NCBI GenBank assembly: GCA_946557785.1
Contig: CAMNTH010000025.1
Span: 1 to 45,086 of the forward strand
Direction: 5' to 3'
DNA length: 45,086 nucleotides
Source of the DNA: an uncultured Blautia sp.
Lineage (GTDB): Bacteria > Bacillota > Clostridia > Lachnospirales > Lachnospiraceae
Shown here: positions 27,416 through 34,588 of the stretch, in pieces
Layout: every line of letters begins with the position of its first letter
Numbering within the stretch: the stretch's first letter is position 1
Translations under genes and position numbers: made by a program
The notes under the pieces: generated by a model
Told to the model about the DNA's origin: nothing
The model's input: the letters and a program-made list of their open reading frames with translations, nothing else
Database searches by the model: none

Positions 27416-28831
27416 TTATTTTGTCTCAAGATCAAATCCGAAATAGCGCACTGCATTGTTATAGGAAATTCCCTTTACAATCTTCTCCAGATTCTTCATA
27501 TCCTTTGGATATTCTCCGTTTTCCACCCAACCGCCGATCAATTCACACATAATCCTGCGGAAATATTCGTGCCTTGGATAGGATAGGAAGCTTCTGGAGT
27601 CTGTGAGCATACCGATAAAATTACCAAGAAGCCCCAGATTCGCCAGAGAAGTCATCTGCTTCATCATACCTGTTTTATTATCATTGAACCACCAGGCTGA
27701 ACCCTGCTGTATTTTTCCCACTGCATCGCTGTTCTGGAAGCATCCTATAATTGTTCCGATCAGTTCGTCATCACCGGGATTCAGACTGTAGATAATGGTT
27801 TTGGGAAGATTTCCCTTCTCATTTACTGCATTCAGGAAATCTGCAAGCTGCGCTCCCGGCGCATAATTACTAATACAATCATAGCCTGTGTCAGGTCCCA
27901 GTTTTTTATACATGGAAATATTATTATCTCTCTTACATCCATAATGCAGCTGCATTACCCAATTAAGTTCTGCATATCTGGATGCTGCAAACAGCATAAA
28001 CGCAGTTTTAAATTTCGCAGCCTCTTCCTTTGAAACAGCATTTCCTGCCAGCCTCGCCGCAAAAATCTTCTCCACTTCTTCCTTGGAAGCAGGTACATAC
28101 ATTACATAATCAAGGCCATGATCTGACACAGAGCATCCCATGGCGTCAAAATATTCCATTCTCTTGGAAACAGCCGCTTTCAACTCTTCAAAAGTTTTGA
28201 TCTCCACGCCGGATGCTTGGGAAAGGCGAGCCAGATAATCTGTGTAATCCGGTTTTTCCAGATTCATCGCCTTGTCCGGGCGCCATGCAGGAAGCACCTG
28301 CACCTCAAAGGTCTGATCCCCTTTGATTTCTTTATGCCATTTCAGGTCATCCACCGGATCATCTGTAGTACAGATTAATGTTACATTTGACTGCCTGATC
28401 AGGTTTCTTACACTCATAGAGTCTTCCTGAAGCTTTGCATTGCATAAATTCCACACTTCTTCTGCAGTCTCGCCGTTCAGCACCCCGTTATATCCGAAAA
28501 ATCTCTGAAGCTCCAGGTGACTCCAGTGAAACAGCGGATTGCCAATGGCTTTCTCCAGAGTCTCCGCCCATTTCTGGAATTTCTCCCTGTCAGGAGCATC
28601 CCCGGTAATGTAATACTCGTCAATTCCATTGGAACGCATCTGGCGCCATTTATAATGATCTCCCCCCAGCCATACCTGGGTAATATTGTCAAACTTTCTG
28701 TCCTGTGCGATCTCCTGTGGATTAATATGGCAGTGATAATCCAAAACCGGTACCTTTGCTGCAAAGTCATGATAAAGCTCTTTGGCAGTTTCTGTGCTAA
28801 GCAAAAAATCCTGATCCATAAATGCTTTCAT
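27416..28831 (-). CDS. uxaC: Glucuronate/galacturonate isomerase
   Basis: UxaC isomerises D-galacturonate to tagaturonate and D-glucuronate to fructuronate, the entry step of the pathway. It has 471 residues, the usual length, in the amidohydrolase-like fold. It has VLDYHCHINPQEI near the N-terminus (metal His H33 and H35), GGDHYKWRQMR (about 56-66) and TDSRSFLSYPRHEYFRR near the C-terminus. AAGGAGG precedes the ATG. It is divergent from uxaA-uxaB-lacI with matched operators on both promoters. Confidence 0.96.
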   Translation of the reverse strand: MKAFMDQDFLLSTETAKELYHDFAAKVPVLDYHCHINPQEIAQDRKFDNITQVWLGGDHYKWRQMRSNGIDEYYITGDAPDREKFQKWAETLEKAIGNPLFHWSHLELQRFFGYNGVLNGETAEEVWNLCNAKLQEDSMSVRNLIRQSNVTLICTTDDPVDDLKWHKEIKGDQTFEVQVLPAWRPDKAMNLEKPDYTDYLARLSQASGVEIKTFEELKAAVSKRMEYFDAMGCSVSDHGLDYVMYVPASKEEVEKIFAARLAGNAVSKEEAAKFKTAFMLFAASRYAELNWVMQLHYGCKRDNNISMYKKLGPDTGYDCISNYAPGAQLADFLNAVNEKGNLPKTIIYSLNPGDDELIGTIIGCFQNSDAVGKIQQGSAWWFNDNKTGMMKQMTSLANLGLLGNFIGMLTDSRSFLSYPRHEYFRRIMCELIGGWVENGEYPKDMKNLEKIVKGISYNNAVRYFGFDLETK

Positions 28832-28877
28832 AATAAAAGCCTCCTTATATCGTTTTTATATTGTTTCCCCACAAAAA

Positions 28878-28929
28878 TGTAAGCACTTACACTTGAAGTT
28901 ATTATAGCCTTAAACAAAATAAATATCAA
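28878..28929 (-). promoter_or_regulatory. uxaC promoter with LacI-type operator
   Basis: On the minus strand, TTGATA (28924-28929) and TATAAT (28901-28906) are 17 bases apart. TGTAAGCACTTACA (28878-28891) lies just downstream of the predicted start site, and an identical copy occurs at the uxaA promoter. The stretch 28930-29014 between the promoters is AT-rich with no gene. Confidence 0.8.
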
Positions 28930-29014
28930 ACATTTTTTTCTGTAAATACTAACAATATTACCCCTGGTTTTTTTAGATAAAATTAATATTTTTCCCTTTT
29001 TTTAGAAATTTTTA

Positions 29015-29060
29015 TTGACATCTTATTTTTTTCAGGTTACATTCTATGTAAGCACTTACA
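29015..29060 (+). promoter_or_regulatory. uxaA promoter with LacI-type operator
   Basis: TTGACA (29015-29020) and TACATT (29038-29043) are 17 bases apart. TGTAAGCACTTACA (29047-29060) covers the predicted start site. The operator's placement mirrors that at uxaC: each copy lies 46-47 bases upstream of its start codon. Confidence 0.8.
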
Positions 29061-29107
29061 CATATTTCTACTATTACTTTTTTTGATACCAGGGAGGAAT
29101 TACTAAC

Positions 29108-30592
29108 ATGCAGCAGAAATTTATCAAAATTCACCCGGCCGATAAGGTGGCCGTGGCGCTATGTCCATTACCTGCTGGAAGCGTTATTTCTATTGATCAT
29201 AAGAATATTACTTTAACAGAAGACATTCCTCAGGGTCACAAGTTCGTGTTGGAAGACCTTCAGGAAAAGGAACCAGTTATCAAATACGGATATCCTATCG
29301 GGATTACCAGGGAACCGGTAAAAAAAGGAGCATGGCTTCATGTGCACAATATGAAGACCGCACTTGGAGATCTTCTTTCCTATACTTATGAAAAACAGGA
29401 TACTGCCATAGCCCCTACAGAAAAACGATTCTTCCAGGGATATCGAAGACCTGACGGCAAGGCAGGCGTGCGCAATGAAATCTGGATCATTCCCACTGTA
29501 GGCTGTGTCAACAATGTGGCATCTGCTATTGAGAAAAAAGCTCAGTCAATGATCCGGGGGAGCATTGATGCAATTGCGGCTTTCCCCCATCCCTACGGCT
29601 GTTCCCAGATGGGGGATGACCAGGAAAACACCCGCCGGATACTGGCAGATCTGATCAATCATCCCAATGCAGGCGGCGTCCTTGTTCTGGGGCTTGGCTG
29701 CGAAAATACGAATATTGATGAATTAAAAAAATATATCGGCCCCTATGATGAAAAACGGGTAAAGTTTCTCGTTTCACAGGAGTCTGATGACGAAATCTCA
29801 GACGCCCTGGATCTGATTGAAAAACTGGTTGATTATGCGGGTTCTATAGAAAGAGTACCCATTAGCTGCAATGAATTGATCATCGGCATGAAATGCGGCG
29901 GCTCAGACGGACTGTCAGGCATTACAGCCAATCCCACAGTAGGCGCTTTTTCCGACCTGCTTATTTCCAAAGGCGGTACTACCATCCTTACAGAGGTTCC
30001 GGAAATGTTCGGTGCGGAAACCCTCCTTATGAACCGCTGTGAAAACGAAGCTCTTTTTCATAAGACCGTTGACCTGATCAATGACTTTAAAAATTATTTC
30101 AAAAGCCACGGTCAAACTATTTATGAGAACCCTTCCCCCGGAAATAAAAAAGGCGGCATTTCCACTCTGGAAGACAAATCCATGGGATGCACACAAAAAT
30201 CCGGCAGTGCGCCTGTTCGGGGCGTCCTCTCCTACGGAGAATGTGTAAAAGAAAAAGGCCTGAATCTTTTAAGCGCTCCTGGCAATGACCTGGTTGCCTC
30301 TACCGCCCTTGCTGCTTCCGGCGCCCATATCGTACTCTTTACTACAGGCAGAGGAACCCCTTTTGCCTGCCCCGTTCCTACAGTTAAGATTTCCAGCAAC
30401 TTTGCACTTTATTCCAAAAAAGGCAGCTGGATCGACTTTAACTGCGGCGAGCTTCTGGAAGGTACGGATCTTGCAGCACTTAGGGATAAGCTTTTTGACT
30501 ATGTGATCGCAGTAGCATCCGGCGAAAAAGTAAATTCAGAGAAAGCCGGGTTCCACGATATGGCAATTTTCAAGCAGGGTGTTACTTTATAG
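29108..30592 (+). CDS. uxaA: Altronate dehydratase
   Basis: UxaA dehydrates D-altronate to 2-keto-3-deoxygluconate. It has 494 residues, like E. coli UxaA. An N-terminal SAF-like domain (about 1-90) is followed by the UxaA/GarD catalytic domain, with GYRRPDGKAGVRNEIWIIPT (about 111-130), a CNELIIGMKCGGSDGLSGI metal-site segment and TGRGTPFACPVPTVKI. It has an AGGAGG-type ribosome site. It is the first gene of the uxaA-uxaB-lacI operon. Confidence 0.96.
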   Translation: MQQKFIKIHPADKVAVALCPLPAGSVISIDHKNITLTEDIPQGHKFVLEDLQEKEPVIKYGYPIGITREPVKKGAWLHVHNMKTALGDLLSYTYEKQDTAIAPTEKRFFQGYRRPDGKAGVRNEIWIIPTVGCVNNVASAIEKKAQSMIRGSIDAIAAFPHPYGCSQMGDDQENTRRILADLINHPNAGGVLVLGLGCENTNIDELKKYIGPYDEKRVKFLVSQESDDEISDALDLIEKLVDYAGSIERVPISCNELIIGMKCGGSDGLSGITANPTVGAFSDLLISKGGTTILTEVPEMFGAETLLMNRCENEALFHKTVDLINDFKNYFKSHGQTIYENPSPGNKKGGISTLEDKSMGCTQKSGSAPVRGVLSYGECVKEKGLNLLSAPGNDLVASTALAASGAHIVLFTTGRGTPFACPVPTVKISSNFALYSKKGSWIDFNCGELLEGTDLAALRDKLFDYVIAVASGEKVNSEKAGFHDMAIFKQGVTL

Positions 30593-30674
30593 TGCAAAGC
30601 ATTCATAATCATGGATGACTTATATACATCCCGTTTATGGGACAGTTTAATATTTTTAAAGGGAGTATCTCATA

Positions 30675-32177
30675 ATGAAAAAATTAAATTATCAGACCCT
30701 GAAAGAACAGGGATATAATGGATATTTGCTGGAAAATGCACCGGAACGGGTGCTTCAGTTTGGAGAAGGAAATTTTCTCCGTGCATTTGTAGATTATTTT
30801 ATTGATATGATGAATGAAAAAGCAGGCTTCCAAAGCAAGGTAGTTCTTGTACAGCCCATTGCCAATCAAGGAGGCTTCAGCCTTGCTGACGTGATCAATG
30901 AACAGGACGGACTTTACACCTTATATCTTCGGGGCTTTGAAAACAACCAAAAGGTCAATGATAAAAGAATCATTTCCTGTGTCAGCCGCTGTCTGAATGT
31001 TTACAGTGATTATGAGGCAGTCATGGCTTGCGCCGAAAATCCGGATCTTCGCTATATTACCTGCAATACAACAGAAGCCGGAATTGCCTATGACCCGGAA
31101 TGCAGCTTCACGGATGCGCCTCCTTCCGCCTATCCGGCCAAACTTACCCAGTTTCTTTACCGCCGTTTCCAGACTTTCGGCCAGGAAGCAGGAAAAGGCT
31201 TTGTCATTCTCTCCTGCGAGCTTATTGACAACAACGGACAGGAACTGAAAAAGTGCGTGCAAAAATATGTACGGCAGTGGGAATTAGGGCAGGAATTTAC
31301 AGAATGGCTGGAAACAGAGAACATCTTCTGCTCTACCTTGGTTGACCGTATTGTAACCGGTTATCCACGCAGCGAAGCATCTTCCCTAAATGAAGAAAAC
31401 GGCTATGAAGATAATGTCATGGACACTGGAGAGGTGTTTGGTTTTTGGGTAATTGAAGGACCGGAATCACTCAAAGAGGAGCTTCCCTTTGCCAAGGCCG
31501 GTCTTCCCGTTCTTATTACAGACGACCACAAGCCATATAAACAGAGGAAGGTCCGCATCTTAAACGGCGCTCATACCTCCATGGTTCTGGGTGCATACCT
31601 TGCAGGACAAAATATTGTGAGAGACTGTATGCATGATGACACCATTATGCGCTTTATGAATAAAACCATTTATGAGGAGATCATTCCTACCCTGTCACTT
31701 CCCGAAAAAGACTGCAGGGATTTTGCCGCAGCTGTCACAGAGCGCTTCAAAAATCCATTTATAGACCATGCTCTTTTGTCTATCTCCTTAAACTCCACTT
31801 CCAAGTGGAGAGCCAGAGTAATGCCTTCTTTGGAAAAATATGCTGAGAAATTCGGTAAGCTTCCCAAATGCATCACAGCCTCCTTTGCATTTTATATCGC
31901 GTTCTACCGCGGAACAGAGCTTACGGATGCAGGGCTTAAGGCCACACGGCCAGCAGGAGATACCTATACGATTTCTGACGACCGCAGCGTACTGGAATTT
32001 TATTACAGCCACAGACATGATTCTGCCAGGAAGCTTGCTCATGCCGTATGCACCAATACAGACTTCTGGGGAAAGGATTTAAGCCAGATTCCCGGATTTG
32101 AAGAAGAAACAGCAAGAATTCTGGAGAGCATCGAAGCCGGCGGTACTTATCAAGAAATGAAAGCATGCCTCCAGTAA
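30675..32177 (+). CDS. uxaB: Tagaturonate reductase (altronate oxidoreductase)
   Basis: UxaB is an NADH-dependent reductase of tagaturonate to altronate. It has 500 residues and belongs to the mannitol-dehydrogenase-like polyol family. The N-terminus LQFGEGNFLRAFVDYFIDMM resembles a dinucleotide-binding entry, and DDHKPYKQRKVRILNGAHTS is the conserved central catalytic segment. No fructuronate reductase (uxuB) or mannonate dehydratase (uxuA) is in the window, so this set serves galacturonate rather than glucuronate. Confidence 0.94.
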   Translation: MKKLNYQTLKEQGYNGYLLENAPERVLQFGEGNFLRAFVDYFIDMMNEKAGFQSKVVLVQPIANQGGFSLADVINEQDGLYTLYLRGFENNQKVNDKRIISCVSRCLNVYSDYEAVMACAENPDLRYITCNTTEAGIAYDPECSFTDAPPSAYPAKLTQFLYRRFQTFGQEAGKGFVILSCELIDNNGQELKKCVQKYVRQWELGQEFTEWLETENIFCSTLVDRIVTGYPRSEASSLNEENGYEDNVMDTGEVFGFWVIEGPESLKEELPFAKAGLPVLITDDHKPYKQRKVRILNGAHTSMVLGAYLAGQNIVRDCMHDDTIMRFMNKTIYEEIIPTLSLPEKDCRDFAAAVTERFKNPFIDHALLSISLNSTSKWRARVMPSLEKYAEKFGKLPKCITASFAFYIAFYRGTELTDAGLKATRPAGDTYTISDDRSVLEFYYSHRHDSARKLAHAVCTNTDFWGKDLSQIPGFEEETARILESIEAGGTYQEMKACLQ

Positions 32178-32233
32178 ACAGCCAAGAGTCTCTCATTGCA
32201 AAATACAAAATTATGTGATAAGGAGATGTTCCT

Positions 32234-33229
32234 ATGAACATTTATGATGTATCCCGCCAGGCCGGGGTTTCCATTGCCACCGTTTCCAGGGTTTTAAATG
32301 GCAGCAGCAAAGTCAGCGATGCAACCCGCAAAAAGGTTCTGGATGTCATCAATGAGAACAGTTATACACCCAATGCATTTGCCAGAAGCCTGTGCCGCAA
32401 CAGCATGTCTACAGTAGGTATTCTTTGTTCCGACGCATCGGATGTTTATCAGGCACAGGCAATTTATTTTCTGGAGCGGGAGCTGCGCAGCAATTCCTAT
32501 ACCTCCATGCTCTGCTGCACCGGTTATCGGCTTCAGGAAAAAAAGGAATATCTGAAGCTATTGCTTTCCAAAAATATAGACTCCCTCTTTTTTATCGGCT
32601 CTCATTTTATAGAACCAACGCCAAAAGGAAATGCTTATATTTTAAATGCTGCAAAAAAAGTGCCTGTCTTTCTTCTGAACGGAAAACTGGACGGGCCAAA
32701 TATTTACTCCATCCTCTGTGATGATGAAAATGCCTCAAAAAATATTACAGACCTGCTTTTTGAGAGGGGCGCACAGGCCCCTGTTTATCTTTACCGTACT
32801 AAGAGCTACAGCGGACGGCAAAAAATCCGTGGATTCTGCCGCTCTCTCCAGGAGCACGGAATTACGGATACAGATAAAATGACATTTTCCTGTCCCGGTT
32901 CTATGGAAGAGACTTGCCGGATTCTTGAGTCTCTTCAAAACAGCGGCCTGTTTTTTGACGCAGCGGCCGCCGCTGACGATGAGCTTGCTGCCGGAGCCGT
33001 AAAATATGCTCTGCGGCATGGCCTGCATATACCGAAGGATTTCCGGATTGCCGGATATAACAATTCCCTCCTATCTGCCTGCAGTTCTCCGGAGATCACC
33101 ACACTGGACAACCGCGTAGAATTCATGTGTACCAGCGCAGTCAGCCAAATGATGCAGGTTCTTGACGGCAAGGACATTCCTTCCCAAATGATCTATTCCG
33201 GAAGTATCATTGAGCATGGAACAACCTGA
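32234..33229 (+). CDS. LacI-family regulator of the galacturonate genes
   Basis: This 331-residue LacI-family repressor is the third gene of the uxaA operon. The HTH is YDVSRQAGVSIATVSRVLNG, with hinge YTPNAFARSL and a PBP-like effector domain. The ATVSRVLN recognition helix is of the kind that binds TGTAAGC-type half-sites, and two identical TGTAAGCACTTACA operators sit on the uxaC and uxaA promoters. Autoregulated control of both units is therefore the simplest reading. The effector is presumably a uronate pathway intermediate. It ends in a bidirectional terminator. Confidence 0.92.
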   Translation: MNIYDVSRQAGVSIATVSRVLNGSSKVSDATRKKVLDVINENSYTPNAFARSLCRNSMSTVGILCSDASDVYQAQAIYFLERELRSNSYTSMLCCTGYRLQEKKEYLKLLLSKNIDSLFFIGSHFIEPTPKGNAYILNAAKKVPVFLLNGKLDGPNIYSILCDDENASKNITDLLFERGAQAPVYLYRTKSYSGRQKIRGFCRSLQEHGITDTDKMTFSCPGSMEETCRILESLQNSGLFFDAAAAADDELAAGAVKYALRHGLHIPKDFRIAGYNNSLLSACSSPEITTLDNRVEFMCTSAVSQMMQVLDGKDIPSQMIYSGSIIEHGTT

Positions 33230-33234
33230 AAAAG

Positions 33235-33278
33235 AAAAAGTGCCTAAGGGGAGTTAATCCCCGCGAGCACTTTTTTTT
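33235..33278. terminator. Bidirectional terminator overlapping a coding sequence
   Basis: The stem is AGTGC/GCACT with inner GGGGA/TCCCC, followed by TTTTTTTT on the plus strand. It ends the LacI operon. In the other direction its bases also encode the last residues and stop of the small ribbon-helix-helix gene. Confidence 0.85.
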
Positions 33279-33433
33279 CGGTGTTTTACGCATTCTGTCA
33301 AAAGATATTCAATCTGTCCGTTAATGGAACGGAAATCATCCTCCGCCCACTGCGAAAGATCATTGTAGAGAGAGGCAGAAACCCGAAGGGGAATCTGCTT
33401 CTTTGCTTTTTCTTTTGCTTTTGCATCGGGCAT
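33254..33433 (-). CDS. Small Arc-type ribbon-helix-helix protein
   Basis: This 59-residue basic protein was found by reading the minus strand. The Lys-rich start is followed by QIPLRVSASLYNDLSQWAED and FRSINGQIEYLLTECVKHRK. It has the Arc/MetJ pattern: a short beta strand (IPLRVSA), helix A, a turn with SxNGQ, and helix B. The Arc family uses this SINGQI-type turn before a helix in the same way. The ATG at 33431-33433 follows AGGAAG, and an in-frame stop shortly upstream prevents extension. It lies 63 bases downstream of the SPFH gene in the same operon. It is a plausible DNA-binding autoregulator acting at the TGATATCA repeats (inference). Confidence 0.85.
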   Translation of the reverse strand: MPDAKAKEKAKKQIPLRVSASLYNDLSQWAEDDFRSINGQIEYLLTECVKHRKKSARGD

Positions 33434-33496
33434 CTTCCTTTCCCCACTTTCTCCTGAATTTCGTCAAAAGGAACCTGTGATTTAGGTAAGGGCGTC

Positions 33497-34498
33497 TTAA
33501 TATAAGGAACCGCTGTTGACAATCGGCTGAGCATCCTTATTTCCGCACAAAACAACCAGCAGATTGCTTACCATAGCTGCCTTGCGCTCTTCATCAAGCT
33601 CTACGATCCGGTTCTCGCTTAACTGCTGCAGCGCCATTTCTACCATGCTGACCGCACCTTCCACAATCTTCTGCCTTGCATCAATGACCGCAGTTGCCTG
33701 CTGGCGCTGAAGCATGGCAGATGCAATCTCCGGCGCATATGCAAGATGGGTAATGCGTACGTCCAAAATCTCAATTCCTGCTTCCAGAACCTTAGCCTGC
33801 AATTCTTCCTGCATAATATCTGCAATTTCCTGGCTGCTTCCCCGCAAAGTCTTCTCATCCGCACCATCATTGGCATCATAGGGATAATTGCGGGCTGCAT
33901 TTCTGGTGATGGCATCACATTGAATCGAAAGAAATTCCTTATAATTTTCTACATTCAGCATTGCTTTTGTCGCATTCTTCACCCTCCAGATCACAATAGT
34001 TCCGATTTCTACAGGATTGCCAAGCTCATCGTTGACTTTCTGTTTCTTATTATCCAGCGTCATGGTTTTCAGAGATACCACCTTGGAGGTTATTGCCTGT
34101 CCGAGATTGATGTTTACAGCAAGCTCCTTGCCTGATTCCTTCTGCTGTACTTCCTTCTGGCCTGCAGTAGGATTGACCGCAGTACAGAAGGGATTTACCC
34201 AATGGAAACCTGCCTCATATAATGTTCCGTAATAATTGCCGAACAGCGTCAGCACCAAAGCCTCGTTAGGATGGATCACCTTAAGACCGCACAGCATGAC
34301 CACGCCCGCACATGCCAGAATCGTTCCAAGAATAATGGACAGGGCAAGAATGGCTCCTGATCCGCCTCTTGAAAAATGAAAGCTTCCTGCTATGATCACA
34401 GGAATACTTGCAAGGACCACCAAAATAGAAACCAACAGCATCAGCATTCCAGGCAGTCCCTTTAATATCATCTCTTCCTTAAATTTTCTTTCTTCCAT
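33497..34498 (-). CDS. SPFH (stomatin/prohibitin/flotillin) domain membrane protein
   Basis: This SPFH-family protein of about 333 residues is anchored in the membrane, likely in a functional microdomain. Two hydrophobic segments lie near the N-terminus (about 13-32 and 36-58 from this start). The SPFH/band 7 domain follows, with [19 protein letters not shown] and [20 protein letters not shown], then a helical region with [20 protein letters not shown] and an Ala/Gln-rich [16 protein letters not shown]. The frame opens at 34534, inside the operator. The ATG at 34498, 6 bases after GGGGGAG, is the sensible start. The cellular role is unknown. It shares a transcript with the ribbon-helix-helix gene. 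Confidence 0.9.
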   Translation of the reverse strand: MEERKFKEEMILKGLPGMLMLLVSILVVLASIPVIIAGSFHFSRGGSGAILALSIILGTILACAGVVMLCGLKVIHPNEALVLTLFGNYYGTLYEAGFHWVNPFCTAVNPTAGQKEVQQKESGKELAVNINLGQAITSKVVSLKTMTLDNKKQKVNDELGNPVEIGTIVIWRVKNATKAMLNVENYKEFLSIQCDAITRNAARNYPYDANDGADEKTLRGSSQEIADIMQEELQAKVLEAGIEILDVRITHLAYAPEIASAMLQRQQATAVIDARQKIVEGAVSMVEMALQQLSENRIVELDEERKAAMVSNLLVVLCGNKDAQPIVNSGSLY

Positions 34499-34525
34499 TG
34501 TTGGCTCCCCCTTTTTAGAGTTTTT

Positions 34526-34575
34526 TGATATCATTTTGATATCACCATAATATTCCCATTTATCAGGTTTGTCAA
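34526..34575 (-). promoter_or_regulatory. SPFH-RHH promoter with tandem TGATATCA operator
   Basis: On the minus strand, TTGACA (34570-34575) and TATTAT (34547-34552) are 17 bases apart. Two perfect TGATATCA palindromes (34526-34533 and 34537-34544), 11 bp apart, cover the predicted start site. One-turn spacing of short palindromes is typical of cooperative ribbon-helix-helix dimers. Confidence 0.75.
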
Positions 34576-34588
34576 CAGCAAAGTTAAA

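Noticed and set aside
29047..29060. CcpA cre site at uxaA
   Set aside because: The sequence TGTAAGCACTTACA lacks the central CG of cre and is duplicated exactly at the divergent promoter beside an operon-encoded LacI, so a local operator is the better reading. CcpA input is not excluded.
33298..33555. An 85-residue open frame on the minus strand ending MISVPLTDRLNIF
   Set aside because: It is out of frame with the convincing 59-residue ribbon-helix-helix gene in the same place, and starts inside the SPFH coding region without a ribosome site.
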